Virus record (IMG/VR): IMGVR_UViG_3300031456_000004
Location: 1 to 49,322 of that record
Strand: one strand, 5' to 3'
From: a virus
DNA length: 49,322 bases
Program-made: the position numbers and the translations under genes
The notes under the pieces: model-generated
Databases searched by the model: none
What the model was told of the DNA's origin: nothing
What the model saw: only the letters and a program-made list of their open reading frames with translations
Shown: positions 7,321-15,701 of the stretch, piece after piece
How the letters are laid out: the number at the start of each line of letters is the position of its first letter
Position numbering within the stretch: position 1 is the first letter of the stretch

Positions 7321-7815
7321 GTGAGCCAGACCGTATACACCCTCGACCACGCGGTCGCTTACGCCGGGCAGATCGCCGACGTATACATCGGGCAGGACAT
7401 CACGTCCTTCCCCGCATCGGAGGTTATCCCGGCCGGTCGCATGTGCGAAGTCGTTGCCGGCAAGGCGCGCCTCGTTCAAGGCACGGGCCAGGACAGCACG
7501 ACCCTCGGCGGCGTCTCCTGCTACAACGCAATGGCCATCCCGGGCGGCTACCAGATCGGCGACATGGTCCCCCTTCTACGCAACGGCCGCATCTGGGTCG
7601 ACTTCGTTGGCACGGGCGCAACCGAGCTCGAAGACGCGAAGTACTCGCACTCGTCCACGGTCGCTACCGACCGCGGCAAGTTCACCGACGCGGCCTCGGC
7701 TGCTGGCGCTGGCGTGGAAGTCTCCGCCGTCGTTGGTAAGTTCCGGGACCGTCCGGCTGGCCCTGGCGGATCCCCTGCCATCGCATGCGTTGAACTCCGT
7801 CTGCCGGCCACCTAA
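7321..7815 (+). CDS. Head decoration/cement-like protein
   Basis: 164 aa from GTG 7321, two bases after the upstream stop. The pattern of a small beta-rich protein with a start like VYTLDHAVAYAGQIAD and a C-terminal segment ending in VELRLPAT fits head-stabilising proteins encoded between the protease/scaffold and the major capsid protein (DUF2190-like position). No catalytic motif is present. The name rests mainly on position, so an alternative small structural role is possible. Confidence 0.65.
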   Translation: MSQTVYTLDHAVAYAGQIADVYIGQDITSFPASEVIPAGRMCEVVAGKARLVQGTGQDSTTLGGVSCYNAMAIPGGYQIGDMVPLLRNGRIWVDFVGTGATELEDAKYSHSSTVATDRGKFTDAASAAGAGVEVSAVVGKFRDRPAGPGGSPAIACVELRLPAT

Positions 7816-7826
7816 GAAAGACGACA

Positions 7827-8873
7827 ATGGGTTACATCTACCTGACTGACTCTGAGATCGACAGCGCCAAGCCGACTGTCGACATGGCGGCCGACCTGAA
7901 TTGGGCATTGCAGCTCATGCTCGGGCCGAGCCGCGTATACGACGGTCGACGCATCGACGCGAACGAGACGGCCATCTTTGCGCGCCAGCTCGAGTACATC
8001 TTCACCCAGACGTACGACGTCGAGTACCCCGAGCTTCAGGCTCGCTCGATTCTCCCCATCGTCTCGGGCATCCCTTCTGGCGCAGAGCTGCACACCTACA
8101 GCCAGTTCGACAGCGTGGGCAAGGCGAAGTTCGTGGACTCCCACGACACCGACTTCCCGACGGTCGAGGCCAAGGGTCTGCAGTTCACGGGCAAGATCAA
8201 GAGCATCGGCGCCGCGTACCAGTACACGCTCCAAGAGCTGCGCGCTGCGGCAATGGCAGGCTTCCAGCTCGATGCGACCAAAGCGCGGATGGCCCGCCTC
8301 GCGGTCGAAACCCTGCTCGACCAAGTCGCTGCCTACGGCGATGCGGCGACCGGCCTGCTCGGCCTGACCAATGCGACCAACGTCCCCTCGACCGCCAAGG
8401 TCGGCGTGGCGTGGAACGACCCGGCCATCACGCCGGCCATCATCCTCCGCGACGTGCGGGCGATGTTCAGCAAGATCTGGTTGGGCACCAAGACCACGCA
8501 CCGTGCCAACACGTTGCTGCTCGACTCGGCGAACTACGACCTTCTGAGCAACACGGACTTCGCGATCGTCTCGGGCACCACGACCCTCGTCGGTAGCGGT
8601 AACCTCCTCTCCTACATCCAAGCCAACGTGCCCGGCCTCCAGAGAATCATCCCTTGGCAGCGCCTCGACACGGCGGGCGCGGGCGGCCTGGCGCGCATCA
8701 TGGCGCTCGACCTCAACCCGAACGTTCTCGGTCTCGTCGTGCCGCAAGAGTTCGAGCAGAGCGCTCCGCAGAACGCGGGCTTCAGCACGAAGATCCTCTG
8801 CCACATGCGCACCGGCGGAGTCGTCGTACGATACCCGCTTGCAGTCACCTACATGGACGGTACTCGCGCGTAA
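7827..8873 (+). CDS. Major capsid protein (DUF2184-like)
   Basis: 348 aa, HK97-fold major capsid protein. Features typical of the DUF2184 group are DVEYPELQARSILP, the stretch around AAYQYTLQELRAAAMAG, the QVAAYGDAATGLLGLTN loop and a terminal beta segment VVVRYPLAVTYMDG. It follows the scaffold and decoration genes and precedes a strong terminator, as expected of the most highly expressed late gene. It has an AGAAAG ribosome site before ATG 7827 and is probably transcribed from the upstream late motifs. Confidence 0.85.
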   Translation: MGYIYLTDSEIDSAKPTVDMAADLNWALQLMLGPSRVYDGRRIDANETAIFARQLEYIFTQTYDVEYPELQARSILPIVSGIPSGAELHTYSQFDSVGKAKFVDSHDTDFPTVEAKGLQFTGKIKSIGAAYQYTLQELRAAAMAGFQLDATKARMARLAVETLLDQVAAYGDAATGLLGLTNATNVPSTAKVGVAWNDPAITPAIILRDVRAMFSKIWLGTKTTHRANTLLLDSANYDLLSNTDFAIVSGTTTLVGSGNLLSYIQANVPGLQRIIPWQRLDTAGAGGLARIMALDLNPNVLGLVVPQEFEQSAPQNAGFSTKILCHMRTGGVVVRYPLAVTYMDGTRA

Positions 8874-8902
8874 CCCGCGAGCAGCACGAGCATAGCGTGC
8901 CG

Positions 8903-8935
8903 GCCCCGGCGATCGAAAGGTCCCCGGGGCTTTTT
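8903..8935 (+). terminator. Intrinsic terminator after the capsid gene
   Basis: GCCCCGG and CCGGGGC form a 7-bp stem around a 14-base loop, followed by TTTTT. It ends the head transcript and separates it from the leftward small gene at 8940-9128. Confidence 0.8.
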
Positions 8936-8939
8936 CACG

Positions 8940-9128
8940 TCAAGTGCAATCGGACAGGAAGGCTGCAAGCTCAGTGCTTTGCGGCTCGAACACGTCGAGC
9001 ACCACATCGTCGCAGCAAAGCTCTACCGTGGTTTGCTTCTCGTTAGCCATCGCCTGCGCTTCTTTGCGGATGGCGCGAAGGGTGCCGGTGCGGGTCAGTG
9101 CGTCATTCGTGATGTTGAGCGTCTTCAT
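8940..9128 (-). CDS. Small acidic protein in a leftward island (62 aa)
   Basis: Begins MKTLNITNDALTRTGTLRAIRKEAQAM and ends in an acidic, Cys-containing segment (ELCCDDVVLDVFEP). No family recognised. It points against the surrounding late genes and has its own promoter, whose -10 box lies seven bases before the ATG, so the message is probably leaderless. With the capsid terminator on its far side it behaves as an independent moron-like cassette. Confidence 0.65.
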   Translation of the reverse strand: MKTLNITNDALTRTGTLRAIRKEAQAMANEKQTTVELCCDDVVLDVFEPQSTELAAFLSDCT

Positions 9129-9135
9129 GTCCCTC

Positions 9136-9163
9136 AATCTAACGCCCCCTGGCGCGGTGTCAA
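9136..9163 (-). promoter_or_regulatory. Leaderless sigma70 promoter of the leftward island
   Basis: Minus strand: TTGACA, 16 bases, TAGATT, seven bases, ATG 9128. The start point would fall on or next to the A of the ATG. Same architecture as the promoters at 14432, 35713 and 41201. Confidence 0.75.
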
Positions 9164-9210
9164 GGACGATCGACGAAAGAGGTAGGCGTACGTATGTGGT
9201 GGATTGTTCC

Positions 9211-9239
9211 TTGACGGATGCGTGTCCGGTGGCCAGGCT
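9211..9239 (+). promoter_or_regulatory. Possible rightward promoter for small-gene cluster
   Basis: TTGACG followed after 17 bases by CAGGCT, a weak -10. It lies upstream of four overlapping small genes (9252-10111) that otherwise have no promoter after the capsid terminator. Tentative. Confidence 0.3.
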
Positions 9240-9251
9240 GTTGGTATCCCA

Positions 9252-9419
9252 ATGCACAAGCCGCCGACGTTCACGATCGACCAACTACGCACTATCTCAA
9301 TCGCAACCCACTTGCTCGACGCTGCCGAATACGTACTACGACACAAGAAACTCGCAACGCTCGAGGACACAATCGAAGTAGCTAAACTCATTGCAATGCT
9401 CGAAGGTCAAGGTAAGTGA
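9252..9419 (+). CDS. Hypothetical protein (55 aa)
   Basis: Begins MHKPPTFTIDQLRTISIATH. It is largely helical with a charged C-terminus (LEDTIEVAKLIAMLEGQGK). No family recognised. It is the first of four closely packed small rightward genes between capsid and neck genes. The start at 9252 is preferred over an upstream in-frame codon at 9204 because the latter would enter the divergent promoter region. No clear ribosome site is seen. Confidence 0.5.
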   Translation: MHKPPTFTIDQLRTISIATHLLDAAEYVLRHKKLATLEDTIEVAKLIAMLEGQGK

Positions 9420-9420
9420 C

Positions 9421-9639
9421 ATGTACGCACTATCGAATCTCGAATCGGACGGAATGGTACGACTACACATTAGCGCCACGGACGACGGGCTTACGGTTGC
9501 GGACTCGCCAGGCTACCGTCGTGCCACGGCACGCATGACCAAACGACAAGCGCAGGCACTTGCCTACAAGTTGCTCCACGCAGCTAACGATGGCTTTGAC
9601 GATTCCGAGGTTGCGCCCTCGACGAAGAGGGGCGCATGA
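9421..9639 (+). CDS. Hypothetical protein (72 aa)
   Basis: Begins MYALSNLESDGMVRLHISATDDG two bases after the upstream stop. A beta-rich N-terminus is followed by a basic helix (MTKRQAQALAYKLLHAA), possibly nucleic-acid or protein binding. Its stop overlaps the next ATG as ATGA. Unknown function. Confidence 0.6.
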   Translation: MYALSNLESDGMVRLHISATDDGLTVADSPGYRRATARMTKRQAQALAYKLLHAANDGFDDSEVAPSTKRGA

Positions 9640-9842
9640 TCTCCCTCGAAAACATGCTGGCCACGATGTCTGCCAAGGGGCTCGTCACGATCACTGCGAT
9701 GGCCGCCGGCAAGAAACGGGTTGGCACACTCGTTGAGTTCAGCTACGGTAGTGGTCAGGTGACCCGAGCATGGGCCAACGGCCTAGGCGAAGCCGTCACC
9801 AAAGCGTACTTTAGATCTGTCGACCGAGGAGTCTTCGCATGA
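9636..9842 (+). CDS. Hypothetical protein (68 aa)
   Basis: Begins MISLENMLATMSAKGLVTITAMAAGKK; a compact alpha/beta protein without recognised motifs. It overlaps both neighbours by ATGA, which supports it as a genuine, translationally coupled gene. Unknown function. Confidence 0.6.
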   Translation: MISLENMLATMSAKGLVTITAMAAGKKRVGTLVEFSYGSGQVTRAWANGLGEAVTKAYFRSVDRGVFA

Positions 9843-10111
9843 CCAAAGAACCCTGCACGTGCTGCGCGCTCGCTGAGGACAATGCCGATCGCTCTGATAC
9901 CCCCGACGCTCTGCACAAGGGCTTCTTCCTGAGTGGCCTCTCGTTCGGCATGCTGCACCTGGGAGAGGACCTGCCGCTGCGTCTCTGCACCCGGTGCAAG
10001 GCCGCGACCATGAAGCTGCTGGCGGACCTGCGCTCGAAGTTCGAACAGATCAATGGTTACCCGCTAGGGCGCAAGCCGGTCGAGGCACCCAAGGGTACGG
10101 CCCTCAACTAG
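9839..10111 (+). CDS. Small Cys-rich protein (90 aa)
   Basis: An N-terminal CTCC and a later LCTRCKAA (CxxC) give a likely zinc site, and a helical C-terminal half follows. No family recognised. It ends 24 bases before the next late gene, with the late motif in that gap. It probably belongs to the same small cluster rather than to the neck genes. Confidence 0.6.
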   Translation: MTKEPCTCCALAEDNADRSDTPDALHKGFFLSGLSFGMLHLGEDLPLRLCTRCKAATMKLLADLRSKFEQINGYPLGRKPVEAPKGTALN

Positions 10112-10120
10112 CTTACCTTC

Positions 10121-10131
10121 TGCTACATCCC
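10121..10131 (+). promoter_or_regulatory. Late motif before neck genes
   Basis: TGCTACATCCC, then TGGC, then ATG 10136. No ribosome site precedes this start. It would restart late transcription downstream of the capsid terminator. Confidence 0.75.
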
Positions 10132-10135
10132 TGGC

Positions 10136-10513
10136 ATGGCTGTTACGCCTGCCGACTTCAAACTGTCGTTTCCCGAGTTCGCTGGCGTCATTGGCGGGCA
10201 AGCGGTGGACGACGCTTACATTCAGGTCTGGCTGGACCGCGCGGCACGTCACATCTCGCCCACGGTCTGGCGCGCCAAGTACGACGATGGGGTGCTCTTC
10301 CTCGCTGCTCACTGGATGACCGTTGGCCCGCAAGGCCAGGGCGCCAAGCTGAACAACGCTGACGGGACGAGCACCTACGGCAAGCAGTACGACCGCCTCA
10401 AGCTCGAGGTCACGGGAGGCTACCGCGTGTCGGTCGCCATGTGCCCGGCCGACGGGTTCGGAGGCATCGGTTTCCAGACGATCGGATGGCGACCTTGGGG
10501 TCCGTGGTTCTAG
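10136..10513 (+). CDS. DUF4054 neck/head-completion protein
   Basis: 125 aa. It begins MAVTPADFKLSFPEFAGV and continues with VDDAYIQVWLDRA and a conserved aromatic GFGGIGFQTIGW end, matching DUF4054 proteins found just downstream of capsid genes in DUF3383-sheath myophages. It probably forms the head-tail adaptor. It leads a three-gene neck group starting from its own late motif. Confidence 0.75.
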   Translation: MAVTPADFKLSFPEFAGVIGGQAVDDAYIQVWLDRAARHISPTVWRAKYDDGVLFLAAHWMTVGPQGQGAKLNNADGTSTYGKQYDRLKLEVTGGYRVSVAMCPADGFGGIGFQTIGWRPWGPWF

Positions 10514-10516
10514 GCC

Positions 10517-11020
10517 ATGGCGTCCACTAAGGTTACATCTAAGGACAACGGGTATAAGAAGACCCTTGTGCGCATGGGTGCGATGAGCGGCACGAAGCTT
10601 TTCGTGGGCGTCCCCCCTCAGGCGGACAACGTCAAGCACGGCAATAACGGCCTCACCGTGAGCGCCCTCGCGGCGATCCACGAGTACGGCCTCGGCGTTC
10701 CCGAGCGGTCGTTCCTGCGTGCGTGGTTCGACGAGAACGCCGAGAAGATCCGACAGGCCATCAGCGTCATGGCGAAGGCTATCGCCGCGGGTCGCCTCAC
10801 GCCAATGCAGGCCATGGCGCAACTCGGCCTCAAGTTCGTCGGCGAGATCCAGGCGCGCATGGCTCGGAACATCCCGCCGCCGCTCGACCCCAAGACCGTC
10901 GCCCGCAAAGGGTCGAGCATCGCCCTCATCGACACCGGCGTACTGCGTAGCTGGATCTCTTACATCATCCTACTAGACGGCAAGTCCTCGGCGCCAGTGC
11001 GTCCAGCGGGGGCGAAGTGA
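10517..11020 (+). CDS. Neck/tail-completion protein (gp10-like)
   Basis: 167 aa. The layout resembles HK97 gp10-like tail-completion proteins: a basic N-terminus, an AAIHEYGLGVPERSFLR segment (small loop followed by a conserved PERSFLR), a helical middle and a C-terminal DTGVLRSWISYII. The motif PxRSFLR after HE(Y/F)G is typical of that family. It overlaps the next gene by GTGA. Confidence 0.7.
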   Translation: MASTKVTSKDNGYKKTLVRMGAMSGTKLFVGVPPQADNVKHGNNGLTVSALAAIHEYGLGVPERSFLRAWFDENAEKIRQAISVMAKAIAAGRLTPMQAMAQLGLKFVGEIQARMARNIPPPLDPKTVARKGSSIALIDTGVLRSWISYIILLDGKSSAPVRPAGAK

Positions 11021-11553
11021 GCACGCCCTTCGATCTCCCTAAGGCCGAGCTGGCCGCCCTCGTCGCTTCTCTGGCGCAGGTCCCCCTCGATGTGGTGATC
11101 TGGGACGGCGACCCTGAGCCTCGAACCAGCCCGCGCGGGGGGAAGATGTGGGGACTCATCGTCCTCAATCTCACGACCGACATCTCGTGGGGACAGTTCG
11201 AAGAGCGGCAGACCGCCTTCGACGCAGGCACTGGCGCATTGACCACGGTCCAAGTGACCACCGGCGTGGCGACTATCACGTGCCAGGCCAGGCAGTTCGA
11301 TCGCCAAGAGGGCTTCGATGTCTTGCGCAAGATCCGCTCGGGCATGCAGAAGTCCTCGACCGACGATGCGCTCACGGCGATCTCGATGGGCTTCAACAGC
11401 ATCTCGACGATCAACAATCTGAACATGATCGCCGACCATCGGACGATCTCTTTCGCGACGCTCGAGTTCAAGCTGAACTACGCGCTCTACGATGACATCG
11501 ATCAGACGTGGATCGAAAGCGTCGAGGTCACGCAAACCGGCATGGTGCCATGA
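11017..11553 (+). CDS. Neck terminator-like protein
   Basis: 178 aa from a GTG that overlaps the previous stop (GTGA). The size, beta-rich composition and position between a gp10-like protein and tail genes fit the gp12-like phage neck terminator family (LIC_12616 type). I see no catalytic residues. The assignment is by position and overall pattern. Confidence 0.55.
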   Translation: MSTPFDLPKAELAALVASLAQVPLDVVIWDGDPEPRTSPRGGKMWGLIVLNLTTDISWGQFEERQTAFDAGTGALTTVQVTTGVATITCQARQFDRQEGFDVLRKIRSGMQKSSTDDALTAISMGFNSISTINNLNMIADHRTISFATLEFKLNYALYDDIDQTWIESVEVTQTGMVP

Positions 11554-11568
11554 AGGATCGGTGCCCCC

Positions 11569-12699
11569 ATGGCTGACGTGTCGATCAAAGAAATTGTAAG
11601 GGTCACGATCAATGTCGTGAACCCCTATACGGGCGGAGGCAGCGGAGGTTTTCCGTTTCCCCCAGAGCCTTTGGAGGAAGACGTGAACATCAAGGCAATC
11701 GCAAACATGACGCTCAACGCAGGGGACTGGACGTGCGTTGCGCCCGATGGCCGCGTCACCCTTGCAACGACCGCGGCACTCACGCTCGCGGGCGCGACCC
11801 TAGGCGTGGTCGTGGCGGGCGGAAACGTCGGCCAACAGGTCACCATTCAAGTGGACGGCCTGCTCACGCCAGGGCAGCAACCCGACATTGCGCCAGCGTT
11901 CGGCCCCATCCAGGTCAACACCACGACAGGCAAAGGCAGCGTGGTCACCACCTTCGACCCTGCTGGTTACCCGATCGGTTTCTCGAACGCCGCGGGTTAC
12001 GTGACCATGGTGCGAGGCCTCGCCTTGAACACGCATGGCGCCTATGCCTATGGCCAAGACGGCGGCCTCATCGCGGACTACAACGCGGACCTCGAGACCG
12101 CGGGCGCGCTCGCCACGTGGACGGATCGCGCAGGGTCAGGGAACCACTTGGTCCAGGCCACTGGCGCGAACCAGCCCATCATCGTGGCCGGTGTCCTCAA
12201 CGGTAAGAAGGTGCTGCGCTTCGACGGCACCAACGACTACATGTCCAAGTCGACGTTCGCGCTGAACGCCAACGAATTCACGGCTTACGTGGTCTCGAGC
12301 CTCGCGGCGGTCGGCAGCAACCCGATGGCCATCTACTACAGCTCGGGGGCTTGCATCGTCAATTGCTCGGGAGCCAGCGGACAGCCGTCGATCTCTCGCA
12401 CGAGCGGCGTGGCTACATACACACACAATATCGTCGGCGAAGGCTTCGCGATTCGCTCTTCGCAGATGCGCAACGACGGCACGAACGAGCTCTTCTACCA
12501 GGGCGTCTCGCGCGCGACGGCCACGGACGCCACTGCTATTCCGGTCTCCGGTGCGGCCATCGGCGTCGGCGCTCTCGCCAACGGTGCAGGCTTCTGGATG
12601 CAAGGCGACATCGCCCGGATCCTCATCTACAATAAGCGCCACACGCCGGCCGTGCGCCAGGCCATCGAGGCCCAGCTCGGACTGGACTACGCGTTGTGA
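11569..12699 (+). CDS. Tail-associated protein with LamG/concanavalin-like domain
   Basis: 376 aa. The N-terminal 150 residues include a small-hydrophobic beta-repeat region (TLATTAALTLAGATLG), perhaps a capsid or fibre-attachment domain. The C-terminal 200 residues look like a LamG-type jelly roll: WTDRAGSGNHLVQAT, GKKVLRFDGTNDYM and the terminal YNKRHTPAVRQAIEAQLG are signature-like. Such domains bind sugars on the host surface. It overlaps the next gene by GTGA. Confidence 0.65.
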   Translation: MADVSIKEIVRVTINVVNPYTGGGSGGFPFPPEPLEEDVNIKAIANMTLNAGDWTCVAPDGRVTLATTAALTLAGATLGVVVAGGNVGQQVTIQVDGLLTPGQQPDIAPAFGPIQVNTTTGKGSVVTTFDPAGYPIGFSNAAGYVTMVRGLALNTHGAYAYGQDGGLIADYNADLETAGALATWTDRAGSGNHLVQATGANQPIIVAGVLNGKKVLRFDGTNDYMSKSTFALNANEFTAYVVSSLAAVGSNPMAIYYSSGACIVNCSGASGQPSISRTSGVATYTHNIVGEGFAIRSSQMRNDGTNELFYQGVSRATATDATAIPVSGAAIGVGALANGAGFWMQGDIARILIYNKRHTPAVRQAIEAQLGLDYAL

Positions 12700-14096
12700 G
12701 CGGCCTTCGTCTGGACGTATCGAGGGGTGGCGCACCGCCCGTGCAGATGGCCAACGTCCAAGCCTATGGGCACTCGATCGCCGCGGGCGGGGCGGCTACG
12801 CGCGTGGGCACGACGGACTTCTACGCCAGGCTGAAGAACACCCTGGACCCGCGGTACTTCTCGATGCGGTACCTCGGACACCCGTCGCAGTACACGGCTC
12901 AGATTCTCCCTCAAGCCGCCGCGGACATCGACGCGTTCGTCGACCCTACGAAGATCAATATCTTCATCTACATCGAAGTCATCAATTCGGTGTCGCACTA
13001 CATGGCAGGTCTCGGGCAGGACACGGCGACTGCGGCGGCGAACGCCATCGTCGACCATATGCTCATGTTCTCATTGCGCAAAGCGGCAGGCTTCCAGAAG
13101 TGCATCGCCTATACGATGTACCACCCTTTTGGTTTCGACGGGCCGCAGAATGCTTGCGTTGACCTCATCAATGCCGCCCTGCGCGCAGCCGTTGGCGGAG
13201 GCATCATCGACGCCGTGGTGGACATAGCAGCCACGGCAGAACCTCGCTTCACGGTCACGGGCCCGCCAGGCACGAGCCTCACGGTATCGGACAACACGCA
13301 CCCCACGGACTACGGCCACGCCATCATGGCGGACCGCGGGCGGCCAGTCATCCAGGCGATCTACGAGAGCGCCGGCGGACCCCTCCACTCCTACACCCCG
13401 CTGTCCAATGGCGACCTGCTGGCGTGGTATGAAGCCGCCCCTGCCAACGTCACGCAAGACGTCTCTCAAAAGGTCTCCCTCTGGAAGGACCTGTCGTCTT
13501 GGGGATACGACCTTTCAGCGGCAGGTGCGCTCCGCCCCACATTCAATGCAGCGAACGGGTTGTACGGCAGCCGTCCTACGGTGGACGCCGCGTCGAACTG
13601 CATGACCACCGCGCTCAACGTCGACCTTTCCTACACGCGCAACTTCGAGATCGTGATGCTCTTCACGTGCTCATCCACGGCCACGATCATGGGCGAGTTC
13701 TCGTCCCTGTACAGCTCGTTCACGGATTCGTGGATCATGCAGTACCACAATAACTCGACGGGTCCGGAGATCACCGCGATCGGCAACGTGGGCCCCTCGG
13801 TCTGCCGCGCCCCTACGCCCACGACCGTCAAGGCGGTCTCGCTCATTGTGGACAACACCTTGTCGTCCGGGCAAGCGCGCATCCTTTCAGAGGGCGTCCT
13901 CGTGCCAAGCATCGTGCAGATCGACGGCCCCAACACCAATCGCTTTGGGCTCCGTACCCTGAACCTATTCGCTCGCGCGGCAGGTATCGCACCCAGTACG
14001 ATGTCCTGCGCGGCCTTCCTCATGTTCTCCCGCATCCTTACGACCCCCGAGCGTACGGCCCTGTTGGCGTACCTTATGGCTGCTTGGCCGCACTGA
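12696..14096 (+). CDS. Tail fibre/spike with SGNH hydrolase and LamG-like domain
   Basis: 466 aa. Near residue 24 AYGHSIAAGG holds the block I Ser, and near residue 198 DNTHPTDYGH holds the block V Asp and His of SGNH/GDSL esterases, so it probably deacetylates or cleaves a surface polysaccharide during adsorption. The second half resembles the LamG domain of the gene before it, with a matching end (TTPERTALLAYLMAAW), suggesting domain duplication. GTG start overlaps the upstream stop. Its 3' end overlaps the convergent lipoprotein gene by 23 bases. Confidence 0.7.
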   Translation: MSGLRLDVSRGGAPPVQMANVQAYGHSIAAGGAATRVGTTDFYARLKNTLDPRYFSMRYLGHPSQYTAQILPQAAADIDAFVDPTKINIFIYIEVINSVSHYMAGLGQDTATAAANAIVDHMLMFSLRKAAGFQKCIAYTMYHPFGFDGPQNACVDLINAALRAAVGGGIIDAVVDIAATAEPRFTVTGPPGTSLTVSDNTHPTDYGHAIMADRGRPVIQAIYESAGGPLHSYTPLSNGDLLAWYEAAPANVTQDVSQKVSLWKDLSSWGYDLSAAGALRPTFNAANGLYGSRPTVDAASNCMTTALNVDLSYTRNFEIVMLFTCSSTATIMGEFSSLYSSFTDSWIMQYHNNSTGPEITAIGNVGPSVCRAPTPTTVKAVSLIVDNTLSSGQARILSEGVLVPSIVQIDGPNTNRFGLRTLNLFARAAGIAPSTMSCAAFLMFSRILTTPERTALLAYLMAAWPH

Positions 14097-14424
14097 CGAA
14101 GTCGATATCGGCATAGGCGCCGACGGTCACATTGGTCTGGCCGTCGGTCGTGCCGCACTGCACGGTCACGCGCTTGGCGTAGTCGAGGTCGCGGATCCAA
14201 TGCTCGAGCACCACGCCGTCGGCGGCTTTGACTTCGACCGCGGCGGGCAAGGTCTCGTAGTCGTGCCATGCATACCACACGATGTCGCCATCGGCGAAGT
14301 AGTTGCCGTGGTTGCAGCGCTCGACGATGGTGTCGACCGTCGGCTCGTCGTCGGGGGTAGCGGCCGCGCAGCCGGCGAGAGCAAGGGCGAGGAAAACGAA
14401 CAGGGAAACAATTGCGTTGTTCAT
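14074..14424 (-). CDS. Predicted lipoprotein in a leftward island (116 aa)
   Basis: Signal peptide plus lipobox (LALAGC, Cys near residue 19), then an acidic linker and a compact beta domain with one or two Cys. It is probably anchored in the cell envelope. It points against the late genes and has its own strong leaderless promoter, so it is likely expressed early or independently. An envelope lipoprotein expressed this way could block superinfection; this is speculation. No family recognised. Confidence 0.65.
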   Translation of the reverse strand: MNNAIVSLFVFLALALAGCAAATPDDEPTVDTIVERCNHGNYFADGDIVWYAWHDYETLPAAVEVKAADGVVLEHWIRDLDYAKRVTVQCGTTDGQTNVTVGAYADIDFVSAAKQP

Positions 14425-14431
14425 ATCCCAG

Positions 14432-14459
14432 AACGTAACCCCGTCTCGAGGTCTGTCAA
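14432..14459 (-). promoter_or_regulatory. Leaderless sigma70 promoter of the lipoprotein
   Basis: Minus strand: TTGACA, 16 bases, TACGTT, seven bases, ATG 14424. The TGA stop of the upstream gene lies inside the TTGACA box. The whole 39-base unit, including the CTCGAG palindrome in the spacer, is about 80% identical to the promoter at 35713-35740. Confidence 0.8.
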
Positions 14460-15676
14460 GTGACTGCGGTCTTTATGCCCGACGAATGTAGTCCGACGTA
14501 GAGCTTGTCGTTCGAATTCCAGAGGAAGCGGTTGCCGTCCGACATGATCTGGTTCCGGGGCGGGTCGACGCCGCCAGCGGTGTTCAGGTTCCCGGTATCG
14601 GTCACGTGCCAGCTCACTCCGCTGTCCACGCTGTAGAGCAAGGTCGAGCGTTCAAGGGTCTGGCCTACGTCGCGGTTGGTCAACATGCACCACACGCTGC
14701 CCGCGCTCGAGAGGTCCCACACCTCCCAGTTCAAGGATCCGCCGGCGAACTTGAGCGTCCAGGTGATCGCATCGGGGCTCGTATAGACAGAGATCTGGTT
14801 GGCCGAGAAGTTCGTGAACAGGCTCACGTACATCCACAACCCCTCGACGGCGTTGTAGTGAATGGCCCGGCCGGCGAAGTTGGCGGCGTTGGGGAGACCG
14901 GTCCTCAGGGTGAACGTTACACCGTCATCGGAGGTGAAGTAGTTGCCGCCCGTGGTGGCGCTACGGGGGACGGCGACGAAGCGCGTGGGGCTCGAAGCGC
15001 AGGACCAATGACCCGTAAAGCCGGAGAAGGTCGCGGGCACGGAAGAGCTGGCGTTGGTCCAGTTGGCCGCACCGGCGGACTTGTACATCACGGGGGCGGA
15101 GCCTGTCGTGCCGAGAGCGATGAAGGTCGAACCGCTGGCCAGCCAAGAGACTTCTCTGAAGGTGTTGGCCACGGACGGCATCGTCCAGGACGACCACGTG
15201 TTCGAACCCGTTGGCAGGGAATACCCCCGCCCGCCCGTGCCGTCAACCCCCACTACCAGCCCCGCCGGATTGGCGCCCAAGATGGGCTTGCTCAACGTAG
15301 CGACGGGCCATGCACCCATAGTCGTCCAGCCCGTGTCGTAGCTGACGTAGGGGAAGTCGCCCGCGCCCAAGCTGGCGCTCGCAATCCAACGATTGGCCAC
15401 GGCGTCATAGGCGGTCTTGTAGGTATTGGTGAACCCCGCATCTTTGAACGTCAGAGTCTCCGCCTGGCCGAGCCCGTCGACCGCGCTCTGCAGCGCCACG
15501 AACCCTTGGTTGTAGACGTAGTTGACGTACTCGGCGGCGGCGGCCTGGCCCGGGATGAATCCTCCAGCAGCGCTCGGCGGCGCGACCTTGATCGGTGTGC
15601 CTGCCCACGGGTCTGGACCGGCCGGGTAATTCACGTTCGTCGCCCAGTTGAAGAAGACACCGGTAGGTCGAGCCAT
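14456..15676 (-). CDS. Tail protein with predicted beta-propeller
   Basis: 406 aa beginning MARPTGVFFNWATN. Repeated segments such as WIASASLGAGDFPYVSYDTGWT, NYFTSDDGVTFTLR, VYTSPDAITWTLKF and LLYSVDSGVSWHVTD fit BNR/sialidase-like blades, suggesting a six- or seven-bladed propeller that binds host glycan. The start at 15676 is chosen because the late motif ends exactly four bases upstream. It runs leftward amid rightward late genes, sharing a divergent late promoter with the lysis cassette. Confidence 0.65.
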   Translation of the reverse strand: MARPTGVFFNWATNVNYPAGPDPWAGTPIKVAPPSAAGGFIPGQAAAAEYVNYVYNQGFVALQSAVDGLGQAETLTFKDAGFTNTYKTAYDAVANRWIASASLGAGDFPYVSYDTGWTTMGAWPVATLSKPILGANPAGLVVGVDGTGGRGYSLPTGSNTWSSWTMPSVANTFREVSWLASGSTFIALGTTGSAPVMYKSAGAANWTNASSSVPATFSGFTGHWSCASSPTRFVAVPRSATTGGNYFTSDDGVTFTLRTGLPNAANFAGRAIHYNAVEGLWMYVSLFTNFSANQISVYTSPDAITWTLKFAGGSLNWEVWDLSSAGSVWCMLTNRDVGQTLERSTLLYSVDSGVSWHVTDTGNLNTAGGVDPPRNQIMSDGNRFLWNSNDKLYVGLHSSGIKTAVT

Positions 15677-15680
15677 GCAA

Positions 15681-15691
15681 GGGATGTAGCA
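15681..15691 (-). promoter_or_regulatory. Late motif for the propeller tail gene
   Basis: TGCTACATCCC on the minus strand, four bases before ATG 15676. It faces away from the copy at 15702-15712 with only ten bases between them. Confidence 0.75.
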
Positions 15692-15701
15692 CATTGTCGT
15701 C

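Noticed and set aside
9211-9254. Strong leaderless promoter for the gene at 9252
   Set aside because: The -35 TTGACG is good but no TAnnnT lies at the right distance from the ATG; kept only as a weak possible promoter.
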